Shown: piece after piece, positions 6,928-13,718 of the stretch | Layout of the letters: the number at the start of each line of letters is the position of its first letter | Numbering within the stretch: the stretch's first letter is position 1 | DNA from: an uncultured Clostridia bacterium | GTDB lineage: Bacteria > Bacillota > Clostridia > TANB77 > CAG-508 | NCBI GenBank assembly: GCA_934167735.1 | Contig: CAKPLV010000006.1 | Span: forward strand, 1-13,718 | Reading direction: 5' to 3' | Length of the DNA: 13,718 nt | Translations under genes and position numbers: made by a program | Notes under the pieces: model-generated | The model's database searches: none | What the model was told of the DNA's origin: nothing | Seen by the model: only the letters and a program-made list of their open reading frames with translations

Positions 6928-8886
6928 TTATTTTTCTGCTTCTTGAGTTTCATATTTTTCTATGATATAACTCAAATCTTTTGAAAACTCTTTTAACATA
7001 ACAACTTTGATTGTTATTTCTTTATCTAATGTATATTCATCAATTATTTCTTTTAATTGTTTGATGTTTTCTTTTTCATCTTTGATTTCTTTAGCATAGT
7101 TATTTGCTCTATTTATCATTTTTTCTTTTATTAAAACAATATCTTCATTACTTGCACATGATATTCTTTGAAATAATTGGTGTGGATCTTGATATTTGAA
7201 TATCGGAATATTCATACATTCTTTATCAAATCTATCATAAAATTTTTCCATTTTCATTGGTATACATTTGAATATTTCATCTGCTGTTTCTTTACACATT
7301 TTATCTTTAAGTTGGCCATTTAGTTTATAAAATTTATTAAGTATTTCATCCATATCTTCTTCAACTTCTTGTATTGCGACTTTTGATAATTCTTTTTCAA
7401 CATCAGCACAATATTTAGAATGTAGTGAAGAAACATTCATTCCTGTGATAAATATACTTTTCAATGTTGGTAAATCATATAATATTAAACCTTTTCTTGA
7501 GAAATAACTAAAATATGCATATAATTTTACTATATCAATTATTTCTATTTCTCCTCTTTTTATGTTTTCAATTATTTCATTTATAACATCTGAAAATTCA
7601 TCATCAGATATTTTCCAATATTCTTCTGTTAGCAATCTTTTATATGCAGGCATTTTTCCAAGCCCAGCTGTATTTAAAACAACTTCCATGTTTTCTTTGA
7701 ATAATCTCATATCAAAAATTCTTGTTCTAACATAATATTCTATAAATTTAAAAAATCTATATTCTGATTTAAAATTGAAGTAGTAATTATTATCAAATTC
7801 TTTGATATAAAATTGTCTGTTGTCCATCAATACTCTTGAAGATACTAATAATGCTTTATATTCATCATTATTTCTTATATCTACAAATTTATCTTTTGTT
7901 ATTTTTCCTGCTTTAATTTCAAATGATATTGCTATTGTAAATATCAACATTGTTTGCATTACTCTATTACTAACATTCGGATAATTTTTTCCGACCATTT
8001 CAAATATTTTTTGAAAATCGTTTAATGCGTGTTTTAAAATTCTTAAGTTTCTTGTTCCACTCTTATTAAATGTTGATATTATTAAATTCGTATTTTCTCT
8101 TAAAAATCTGATTAAATCTGAATCATTTTCATATCTCATCAATAGACCATTTATTATATAATCAAATTTAGGAGCATATTCAAATGTTTCTCCAATTAAT
8201 TTTTCTTTTATTCTTTCGTATTCATTTGCTTTGTCAAATACATGCTCAATTTGGTCTCTGATTTTTTCAACCATTGGCTTGTCTGTTTTTAAAAGTTCTC
8301 CTTGTTTGTCTAACATGTATGTTGCTATAAATGTTTTCATTTCTAGGTTATTGCTTTTTAATTTTGTTGATAATTCTTTTTCATTACATATTATAATTGT
8401 TTTTATATGATCATGTTCAACGAAATTATTTATATATCCTAAAATATCTATAACATCAACATTGGCTCTTTCAAGGTCATCAAAACATAATACTTTATCA
8501 TCTGTTGAGAAAAATTCTCCATAGTTTACTCTATCATCATTTTGTGATACTCCAAACAAGTTTGCCATATCTATTCCTGTTTTTGCATATTCAGGTATTG
8601 TTGTTTGACCATTCATGTCCATGTATTTTCTAAGATTTTTGTCCATTAATTGTGTTGTTTCTATAAATATTTTTTTGCTAATATCCTCTAAATTAGATAT
8701 ACCATATAATGACATATATATTGTTGTATATTGTTTACCATTTAATTGCATATTGTCAATCTTTTTTCTTATTTTGTTGTTCCAAAAATATGTTTTTCCA
8801 GAACCCCATTCACCATTTATCATTATAGCATAATCTGTATAATCTGCTCTTATATAATCTAATATGCTTTCTACTAGCTCTTCCAT
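6928..8886 (-). CDS. KAP-family P-loop NTPase
   Basis: The 652-residue protein has a Walker A motif GEWGSGKT at 25-32 (Lys31), very near the N-terminus. Walker B is VLCFDDLER at 132-140, and a polar sensor-like strand IIICNEK lies at 165-170. This layout, with GEWGSGKT and a DDLER-type Walker B, is typical of KAP P-loop NTPases, some of which act in phage exclusion or organise membrane complexes. Unlike many KAP proteins, no transmembrane pair is visible; the C-terminal two thirds are charged and helical. The end (about 595-645) is E/K/I-rich and may form a coiled coil. The ATG is preceded by GGAGG. It lies 21 bases after comFC and 25 before a membrane-anchored protein. ATPase activity is likely; the role is unknown, with defence or envelope functions possible. 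Confidence 0.82.
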   Translation of the reverse strand: MEELVESILDYIRADYTDYAIMINGEWGSGKTYFWNNKIRKKIDNMQLNGKQYTTIYMSLYGISNLEDISKKIFIETTQLMDKNLRKYMDMNGQTTIPEYAKTGIDMANLFGVSQNDDRVNYGEFFSTDDKVLCFDDLERANVDVIDILGYINNFVEHDHIKTIIICNEKELSTKLKSNNLEMKTFIATYMLDKQGELLKTDKPMVEKIRDQIEHVFDKANEYERIKEKLIGETFEYAPKFDYIINGLLMRYENDSDLIRFLRENTNLIISTFNKSGTRNLRILKHALNDFQKIFEMVGKNYPNVSNRVMQTMLIFTIAISFEIKAGKITKDKFVDIRNNDEYKALLVSSRVLMDNRQFYIKEFDNNYYFNFKSEYRFFKFIEYYVRTRIFDMRLFKENMEVVLNTAGLGKMPAYKRLLTEEYWKISDDEFSDVINEIIENIKRGEIEIIDIVKLYAYFSYFSRKGLILYDLPTLKSIFITGMNVSSLHSKYCADVEKELSKVAIQEVEEDMDEILNKFYKLNGQLKDKMCKETADEIFKCIPMKMEKFYDRFDKECMNIPIFKYQDPHQLFQRISCASNEDIVLIKEKMINRANNYAKEIKDEKENIKQLKEIIDEYTLDKEITIKVVMLKEFSKDLSYIIEKYETQEAEK

Positions 8887-8907
8887 CTTTCCTCCATTTT
8901 AAATGTT

Positions 8908-9573
8908 TTAATCTTTAGCTAATGTTAAAATTCCTATATTGTTTTTGTTAATACCTTTTTCAATTAATGTTTTGGCACATTCATTTACAGTATTACCTGT
9001 TGTGTATATATCATCAAATATTAATATTTTTTTATTTTTGATTTTATCTATATTTTCTGCTTTATATACACCTTTAACATTTTCTATTCTTTGTTCTTTA
9101 TTTAATGTACTTTGCGGAGCTGTATTTTTTATTTTGTATAATTTGTTTTTTTCTATCTTTACAGATATTATTCGAGAAATTTCTTTTGCTATTAGTTCAC
9201 TTTGATTATAGCCTCTCTCTTTTTTCCTTTTTACACTTATAGGAACTATAAGTATTATATCATACTTTTTTAAATTTTCAAAACATTTTTGTTTATTTTC
9301 TAAAAATCTTGCAATTGTCCTATAAATATATGGTTTTTCTGAAAATTTTAATGACAATATCTGACTTCTAATTATGTCTTCATATCTAAAAAAATAATAA
9401 TGTTTTCCAAAATTTTTATCATTATCTTTTTCATAATCATCTTCTTCAAATTTAAAACTTTTTTCCAATTTTATTTTACATTTATTACATAATGATTTTT
9501 TATTCAATTTTCCACAAATACTGCATATTTGTGGATAGATTATATTTAAAATTTCTATTTTTATCACTTCCAA
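8908..9573 (-). CDS. comFC: ComF family protein (ComFC-like phosphoribosyltransferase fold)
   Basis: The 221-residue protein has an N-terminal four-cysteine zinc site (C17-x2-C20 and C29-x2-C32) followed by a type I phosphoribosyltransferase-like domain. The conserved ComF pieces KRKKERGYNQSELIAKEIS (about 115-133), TAPQSTLNKEQR and the PRPP-site FDDIYTTGNT (186-195) are present. In competent bacteria ComFC helps take up single-stranded DNA; its biochemical activity is not settled, and the gene is common in non-competent Clostridia too. The start is uncertain: TTG at 9573 (given) and GTG at 9567 both lack a well-spaced ribosome binding site. It is first in the operon with the KAP NTPase, membrane protein and dut, and divergent from hpt. 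Confidence 0.9.
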   Translation of the reverse strand: MEVIKIEILNIIYPQICSICGKLNKKSLCNKCKIKLEKSFKFEEDDYEKDNDKNFGKHYYFFRYEDIIRSQILSLKFSEKPYIYRTIARFLENKQKCFENLKKYDIILIVPISVKRKKERGYNQSELIAKEISRIISVKIEKNKLYKIKNTAPQSTLNKEQRIENVKGVYKAENIDKIKNKKILIFDDIYTTGNTVNECAKTLIEKGINKNNIGILTLAKD

Positions 9574-9582
9574 TATTAAATT

Positions 9583-9621
9583 TTGCTTTTTTTATTTTTT
9601 AGTGTATAATACAATATTATA
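9583..9621. promoter_or_regulatory. Divergent promoter region between comFC and hpt
   Basis: A perfect palindrome TATAATA-CAA-TATTATA covers 9605-9621, so each strand reads a TATAAT box. For hpt, TTGCTT at 9583-9588 lies 16 bases before TATAAT at 9605-9610, a weak -35 with a perfect -10. For comFC the -10 would be 9621-9616 with no good -35 (only CATAAT-like sequence near 9644-9639). The two promoters would overlap, so polymerase binding could be mutually exclusive; alternatively only the hpt one is real. Confidence 0.55.
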
Positions 9622-9641
9622 AAAAGAAAAGGAGACTTATT

Positions 9642-10169
9642 ATGTTAGAAAATGTTAAAGTATTAGTAGATAGTAACACACTACAAAAAAGAATTGGTGA
9701 AATTGCAGATCAAATATCAGCTGATTATAATAATGAAGATATTACTTTTATTTGTGTTTTAAATGGTGCTGTTTATTTTGCTATTGATTTATCTAAAAAA
9801 ATTAAAAACAGTGATATAATTATGGATTTTGTTAAAGTAAGCAGTTACGGTATTAATCAAAGAGAATCAACTGGTGTTATTAATTTTAAATTAGATATAA
9901 GTGAAAATATTGAAAATAAAAATGTTATTATTGTTGAAGATATTATTGATTCTGGAAATACATTAGATTATTTATATAATTATTTAAAACAAAAAAATCC
10001 TAAATCTTTAAAGATATGTGTTCTTTTAGATAAAAAAGAAAAAAGAGTTAAACCTGTTCCTGTTGATTATATTGGATTTGAAATTGATAATCAATTCGTA
10101 TTAGGTTATGGGCTTGATTATGACGAAAAATATAGGAATCTCGATTATATAGGATATTTAGATACATAA
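9642..10169 (+). CDS. hpt: Hypoxanthine phosphoribosyltransferase
   Basis: This 175-residue purine-salvage enzyme joins hypoxanthine (and usually guanine) to PRPP, giving IMP or GMP. The PPi-binding loop LNGAVYF (40-46), the flexible-loop SSYG (67-70), the PRPP motif VIIVEDIIDSGNT (95-107) and the base-binding C-terminal segment GFEIDNQFVLGYGLDYDEKYRNL are all present. This is the HPRT pattern rather than adenine or xanthine PRTase. Length and ends are normal. ATG start at 9642 with AAAGGAG upstream. It is the only plus-strand gene here, is not joined to the tilS-ftsH neighbours common in Bacilli, and ends in a bidirectional terminator. Confidence 0.96.
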   Translation: MLENVKVLVDSNTLQKRIGEIADQISADYNNEDITFICVLNGAVYFAIDLSKKIKNSDIIMDFVKVSSYGINQRESTGVINFKLDISENIENKNVIIVEDIIDSGNTLDYLYNYLKQKNPKSLKICVLLDKKEKRVKPVPVDYIGFEIDNQFVLGYGLDYDEKYRNLDYIGYLDT

Positions 10170-10200
10170 AAAGGGAGCTTAAATAAGCCCCCTCTTTTTT
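10170..10200. terminator. Bidirectional terminator between hpt and the cell-wall-binding gene
   Basis: Immediately after the hpt stop a stem of about 10 bp pairs 10172-10180 with 10185-10193, with one A-C mismatch and a 4-base loop; outer A-T pairs extend it. TTTTTT (10195-10200) follows on the plus strand. On the minus strand a TTTTT run (complement of 10168-10172) follows the same stem, so it can also end the convergent gene. Confidence 0.85.
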
Positions 10201-10204
10201 CATG

Positions 10205-10229
10205 AGAACAATATTTATCATATTGTTCT
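10205..10229. other. Second palindrome beside the terminator
   Basis: A perfect 9-bp stem AGAACAATA/TATTGTTCT with a 7-base loop lies 12 bases beyond the stop of the minus-strand cell-wall-binding gene. No T-run adjoins it on either strand, so it is not a classic terminator alone. It could protect the 3' end of that mRNA or be a remnant of the junction where foreign DNA was joined. Confidence 0.55.
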
Positions 10230-10241
10230 GAGATTTTATTA

Positions 10242-11462
10242 TCAATACCATTTTCCGTTGGAATCCAGCCGATATTTATTTCCATTCCAGACAATAATTG
10301 TATCATGAGCTTTTGCTCCTCCAGAATAGTAATAGTAGTAACTACCATCAGCTTCTCTCCACCAGCCAACTACCATATAGCCATTGGCATCAAAACGGTA
10401 AGTATCACCATCAATCCATCTTTCACAATTTCTTAATGGTTCATCATCACCAATATAGTACCAACCCCAAGCATTTTTCTGCCATCTGTTCGTCTGCATT
10501 TCTCCAGCTGAATTCAGATAATAATCAAACTGACCATTTGCAGATTTTATACTTGTGTTTCTGTACATATGGCCATCAGATCCGAAGTAGTACCAAGACC
10601 ATCCGATCTTTTTCCAGCCAGTTGCCATAATACCGTTTGAATCAAGCCAGTATGTTTTTCCTCTGTCTGTTAACCAGTTATCTCTTAACATCTGACCATT
10701 TGCTTCAATATAGTACCACTGCCCCTGGAAAGAAATCCATCCGGAATTCCGATAAGAATTGCTGTCATTCCTGTGATTGTAATGATCATCCCAATTATCA
10801 CTATCTCTTGTAAGATCTAATCCATCACTTTTTATAAAACTACTATCTTTTATTCCAACTCTGGAAGATATAGCTTTTACTTTAAAATGATTTGTAGATC
10901 CCCAGTTAAGATATGACCTCAGATCTTTAGAATCTGTACGATCTGTCTGAATCTCATTACCATTGATCACAATAATATATCCTGTTACTGCATCACTATC
11001 AACCTCATCCCAGCATGCTCTTCCAAAGTCATCTTCGTCCCACCATGCTGAATTAGGTGCTGATAATTTTCCAGAGATATACCGAATCCTTACTTCCAAC
11101 TTAGCTTCATTTTCACTAGCTGAAATGCTCTGGCAGGTAACTCCTGACGAATCGTCTTTAAAAGTTACACTACTTTTTTTCAGACCACTGAAATAATGTC
11201 CTTCTGTTGTATGAATTACTACATCCATTTCAACATAAGATTCACCAATTTCAAAAGTCGTTTCCCCTGCAGGCGAAGTTACAGTGTAAAGCTCAGGTTC
11301 TTTTGACCAGAAAAGAACTTTCCCATCACTGTTTGTTACGCCTATCTTTACCTTTTTTACAGCTGAATTGTCAGCTGCCATTACGCACAATGAAAACATC
11401 TGCGTAATGCAAAATACAAACATAACTACTAATGTTGCAAAAAGTTTTTTCCGTCCCTTCAT
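10242..11462 (-). CDS. Secreted cell-wall-binding-repeat (choline-binding-like) protein
   Basis: The 406-residue product starts with a clear signal peptide: MKGRKK, a hydrophobic core over about 7-28, and a probable cut after VMAA (residue 30). Residues about 35-130 look like a beta-rich domain, and 132-215 resemble a fibronectin-III-like module (SAPNSAWW to HFKVKAIS). From 241 to the end there are about six to seven aromatic repeats of the CW_binding/choline-binding type, such as GWISFQGQWYYIEANGQML and GWKKIGWSWYYFGSDGHMY. These repeats bind wall polymers, so the protein probably sits on the outside of the cell. No catalytic domain is recognised. ATG start at 11462 with AAGGAGG upstream. 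G+C and codon choice are clearly higher than in the neighbours, suggesting acquisition from a less AT-rich gut Firmicute. Confidence 0.88.
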   Translation of the reverse strand: MKGRKKLFATLVVMFVFCITQMFSLCVMAADNSAVKKVKIGVTNSDGKVLFWSKEPELYTVTSPAGETTFEIGESYVEMDVVIHTTEGHYFSGLKKSSVTFKDDSSGVTCQSISASENEAKLEVRIRYISGKLSAPNSAWWDEDDFGRACWDEVDSDAVTGYIIVINGNEIQTDRTDSKDLRSYLNWGSTNHFKVKAISSRVGIKDSSFIKSDGLDLTRDSDNWDDHYNHRNDSNSYRNSGWISFQGQWYYIEANGQMLRDNWLTDRGKTYWLDSNGIMATGWKKIGWSWYYFGSDGHMYRNTSIKSANGQFDYYLNSAGEMQTNRWQKNAWGWYYIGDDEPLRNCERWIDGDTYRFDANGYMVVGWWREADGSYYYYYSGGAKAHDTIIVWNGNKYRLDSNGKWY

Positions 11463-11504
11463 AATAAAACCTCCTTAATGATTTTATAAAATTGTTACAT
11501 TTAT

Positions 11505-11533
11505 ATTTTACCATCTTTTTTATTTTATGTCAA
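11505..11533 (-). promoter_or_regulatory. Promoter of the cell-wall-binding gene
   Basis: On the minus strand TTGACA (11533-11528) and TAAAAT (11510-11505) are 17 bases apart, an almost ideal sigma-A promoter. Transcription would begin near 11498, giving a leader of about 36 bases that holds AAGGAGG. The -35 box lies in the last coding codons of the preceding zinc-ribbon gene. No terminator is seen between the two genes. Confidence 0.75.
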
Positions 11534-12061
11534 TTTTTCCTTATAGCACATATAACATAAATTCTTGGCTTTATACCTGCTATAAATACTTGATATAAAT
11601 TCATGACCATTCTCACATTTCCACCATACTTTTTTCTCACTTGTTTTGGGAAAATCAGATAATTCACAACCATTATTTTTAGTTGGATGCCATATTTTTG
11701 CTAATTCAGGTCTATATGTTAAAACATCATTATATCCCTTTAATAGTCTTTGATTTGAACAATATGGACATTGATTTCCACGAACTCTATCTCCAATTCT
11801 TGCTTCCCATTGATGTCCTTTTGCGCATTTCCACCATACTCTTTTTTCACTTGCTTTAAACATTTCTTCAGGTTTTAAATCTCCGTTTTTTTCAAAATCC
11901 CATTCATTTATTAGTTCTGGTCTGAAACTTAACATATCATTCTTTCCTTTTATTATTGCTTTTTGATTACAGTATTTACAGCCTCTATTATATTTTCTAT
12001 GTGAAATTGTATCTTGCCATTCATGTCCGTTTTTCACATATCCACCATACCTTTTTTCCAC
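11525..12061 (-). pseudogene. Zinc-ribbon (DUF4379-type) repeat protein, 3' part after a frameshift
   Basis: This frame continues the protein encoded by 12021-13718 but is displaced by one base. It carries the end of one repeat from GHEW onward (CKYC begins at 11980) and a full repeat from CPYC at 11770. A final CYMC at 11557 precedes a short basic tail. Each unit has CxxC, a K-G-x-N-D stretch, P-E-L, (E/I)-W, then VWWKC-x2-GH(E/Q)(W/F), that is, paired zinc-binding cysteines and a histidine. The only start in this frame is a GTG at 12061 with no ribosome binding site and in the middle of a repeat. It is therefore not an independent gene. It would be read only if the frameshift is a sequencing error or if ribosomes shift. 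Confidence 0.75.
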
Positions 12062-13718
12062 TGCAAAAAGTAAATTGTGTTGGTTTTAATTCTCCATTTT
12101 TGGTTGGATGCCATTGTTTAGCCAGTTTAGGATTAATAGTTGCAAGGTCATTATATCCTTTTTGAACTTTTTTATTTGCACAATATGGACAATTAGTGTG
12201 TAATGTATATCTTTTTGAAGGAGATATTTTCCACTCATGACCTTTTTCACACTTCCACCATACTTTTTTTGAACTGTTAGCATAGATTTTATCAGGTGTT
12301 AATGGTGCATTTTTTTCATAATTCCATTCCTTAACTTTTTCAGGCATTAATTTTACAACACTTTTCTCATATAAATTTTTCTGATAACTATCTAATATTT
12401 TATACATATCATTTTCTACATCAACTTTTTCATTTTCAATTTTTAAATATTTTAAAACAATATCTATTATTTCTGATAATTCAGTATTATTTTTTATTTT
12501 ATAGTAGAAGTATATCTTTTTTTCATATCTTTCAATTCTATTTTCTTTTCTATGTTCTTTAATTCTTATTAAAAATATATTTTTTTCTTCTATAATTTTT
12601 TCTTTTTTCAGTTCTTTTTCTTGTGCTGATTTGCCAGAATGATAATAGATTCCATCATATTCAATTCCAATTTTTAATTTTGGTATATAAATATCTACTT
12701 CATACTTTCCTTCTAATTGATATCTATTTATAGCTTCCGGAAAATTTCTTTTTATATAATAATAAAATGCTTGCTCTGGAAAAGATGTAGCATGCATATT
12801 ATAACAATACATGCAAACCTTATTTTTGCATCTACTAACAATAGTTTCTTTCCAACGATGTCCTCCATCACATTTCCACCAAACCGTTTTTTTACTTTTA
12901 GGACCAACTGTATAAATATCAACATTATTATTTTTCTCAAAATCCCACTGTTTCTTCATTTCTGGCATTAATGTAAGTAAATCTGTATATCCTTTCATTA
13001 TTTTATATTCAGTGCATATATAACATTTTGAACCTTTCTCTCTAGAACTTATACTTGTTTTCCATTCATGGCCTTTTTCGCAACTCCACCATACTTTTGT
13101 CATTTTAGGTATTTTTAAATCTAAAGGATCAATTCCTATATTTTTGTTATAATTCCATTCATTTAATAGATTTTCATTTATCTTTCTTTTTCGTGTTATT
13201 TTTACCTTGTAAATTCTTTTTCTGTTCTTTTTTATTTGTTGCTTTTCAATTTTTCTACATTCTTGACAAGACGTTTTACCTAAAGTTCTTGAATATATTG
13301 TGGATTCCCATTCATGCCCTTCCTTACATTTCCACCATACTTTTTTATTACTACCCACAGAAAAATCTGTTGGCTTTAATTCGTTTTTTTCTGTATTCCA
13401 TTCGCTTACTAATTCTGGATATTTAGATGCTAAGTCATTAAATCCTATTTTTATTTTTTTACTTGAACAATACGGACATCCATTTCCTAATTTCTTTTCA
13501 TACAATCTTTTTTGAAAACTATGTCCTTCACTACAAATCCACCAATATTTATATTTGCCTCCTTTAAAAACATCTGATGGTTTTAAATTTCCATTTTTAG
13601 TCGGATGCCATTCTTTTGCAAGTTCTGGGTCTGTTGTTTGTAAATCATTATAACCTTGTAAAATTTTATTATTGGAACAGTATGGACATCCTGTTCCTCC
13701 AAATACTCTGTTTCCTAT
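12021..13718 (-). CDS. Zinc-ribbon (DUF4379-type) repeat protein with embedded nuclease-like domain, 5' end beyond right edge
   Basis: The frame is open from the right edge (first codon at 13718) to a TGA at 12021. A TTG at 13505 is not a convincing start, because homologous repeat sequence continues upstream of it. It holds zinc-ribbon repeats with CxxC and VWWxCxxGHxW cores. After CMYC (12815) an insertion of about 135 residues begins SFPEQAFYYYI and contains VDIYIP and GIEYDG, resembling PD-(D/E)XK endonucleases of the DUF559/Vsr type. The repeat then resumes with LMPEKVKEW and VWWKCEKGHEW. It could be a nucleic-acid-binding nuclease from a mobile or defence element; the substrate is unknown. 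The last codons (EKRT then stop) are out of frame with the repeat consensus. Confidence 0.8.
   Translation of the reverse strand: MGNRVFGGTGCPYCSNNKILQGYNDLQTTDPELAKEWHPTKNGNLKPSDVFKGGKYKYWWICSEGHSFQKRLYEKKLGNGCPYCSSKKIKIGFNDLASKYPELVSEWNTEKNELKPTDFSVGSNKKVWWKCKEGHEWESTIYSRTLGKTSCQECRKIEKQQIKKNRKRIYKVKITRKRKINENLLNEWNYNKNIGIDPLDLKIPKMTKVWWSCEKGHEWKTSISSREKGSKCYICTEYKIMKGYTDLLTLMPEMKKQWDFEKNNNVDIYTVGPKSKKTVWWKCDGGHRWKETIVSRCKNKVCMYCYNMHATSFPEQAFYYYIKRNFPEAINRYQLEGKYEVDIYIPKLKIGIEYDGIYYHSGKSAQEKELKKEKIIEEKNIFLIRIKEHRKENRIERYEKKIYFYYKIKNNTELSEIIDIVLKYLKIENEKVDVENDMYKILDSYQKNLYEKSVVKLMPEKVKEWNYEKNAPLTPDKIYANSSKKVWWKCEKGHEWKISPSKRYTLHTNCPYCANKKVQKGYNDLATINPKLAKQWHPTKNGELKPTQFTFCSGKKVWWICEKRT
12030..12034 (-). 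other. Frameshift site in a homopolymer (one extra A)
   Basis: The coding strand reads TGTGAAAAACGGACATGA here. The repeat consensus C-E-(N/K)-G-H-E-W would be restored by removing one A from the 5-A run, giving TGT GAA AAC GGA CAT GAA TGG. The flanking cysteine-to-cysteine distance (12191 to 11980) is 211 bases instead of the usual 210, which agrees with a one-base insertion. Causes could be mutation, a homopolymer sequencing error or, less likely, programmed shifting. Confidence 0.8.
12520..12782 (-). other. PD-(D/E)XK-like endonuclease domain within the repeat protein
   Basis: Candidate active-site residues are Glu in FPEQ (codon 12776-12774), Asp in VDIYIP (12695-12693) and Glu and Asp in GIEYDG (12662-12660 and 12656-12654). 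Then come a YYHSG stretch and a strand FLIRIKEHR. The order E, D, ExD after a helix and two strands fits very-short-patch-repair-like or DUF559 nucleases. The assignment rests on motif reading only. Confidence 0.6.

Larger units (their letters stand above)
11557..13688 (-). repeat. Tandem protein-coding repeats of 70 codons (zinc-ribbon units)
   Basis: Paired-cysteine units begin at 13688, 13478, 13268, 13025, 12815, 12191, 11980, 11770 and 11557. The spacings are 210, 210, 243, 210, 624, 211, 210 and 213 bases. The 624-base interval contains the nuclease insertion; the 211-base interval contains the frameshift. Units share the CxxC...GxND...PEL..(E/Q)W...VWWxCxxGHxW...SR pattern but differ in most positions, so the repeats are old rather than freshly copied. 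Confidence 0.85.

Noticed and set aside
12021..12023. TGA read as a sense codon (recoded stop) in the zinc-ribbon gene
   Set aside because: Read-through in the same frame gives sequence unlike the repeats, whereas the repeat resumes in another frame; a frameshift explains it better.
12061..12061. Independent small zinc-ribbon gene starting at GTG 12061
   Set aside because: The start is in the middle of a repeat and has no ribosome binding site; the frame is the continuation of the upstream gene.
11557..13688. CRISPR-like array because of the regular 210-base spacing
   Set aside because: The period is 70 codons of a coding frame with diverged DNA, not short identical repeats with unique spacers.

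Overview
The window looks like chromosomal DNA of a very AT-rich, spore-forming Firmicute of the class Clostridia. The evidence is the start of a sigma-G gene at the left edge, GGAGG-type ribosome binding sites, several TTG starts, TAA stops and Clostridia-type housekeeping genes. One hand-counted 60-base line inside hpt is about 18% G+C. The species cannot be named from sequence alone; an uncultured gut lineage is a reasonable guess. Almost everything lies on the minus strand; hpt is the only plus-strand gene.

Left block (1-5190, read right to left). A four-gene operon fruK-fruA-ptsH-ptsI encodes a whole fructose phosphotransferase system: Enzyme I, HPr, the fructose permease EIIABC and 1-phosphofructokinase. 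It takes PEP and external fructose to fructose 1,6-bisphosphate. No FruR-type repressor gene is next to it. Downstream lies the 5' end of sigG. It has a TTG start, and its ribosome binding site is buried in a long hairpin, an arrangement known to damp sigma-G translation in Bacillus subtilis.

Middle block (5195-9641). A CarD/CdnL transcription factor gene has a near-consensus sigma-A promoter lying inside the terminator hairpin of the operon before it. That operon is comFC - KAP-family P-loop NTPase - small membrane-anchored protein - dut, with 18-25 base gaps. The NTPase and membrane protein are the least expected members. Divergently, hpt (hypoxanthine phosphoribosyltransferase) starts at 9642; the short gap holds an AT palindrome carrying back-to-back -10 boxes.

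Right block (10170-13718). This part looks accessory. A secreted cell-wall-binding-repeat protein has clearly higher G+C (about 47% in one counted line), which suggests horizontal acquisition. Next to it is a long open frame, running off the right edge, made of zinc-ribbon repeats of the DUF4379 type with a strikingly regular 210-base (70-codon) period. A predicted PD-(D/E)XK-like nuclease domain is inserted inside one repeat. The frame is broken by one extra base in a 5-A run: the repeat interval spanning the break is 211 bases instead of 210. This repeat/nuclease protein and the KAP NTPase pair are the best candidates here for uncharacterised, possibly defence-related, biology, but function is inference only.

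No tRNA, rRNA, CRISPR array or insertion sequence was recognised, and no gene-free stretch exceeds 300 bases.
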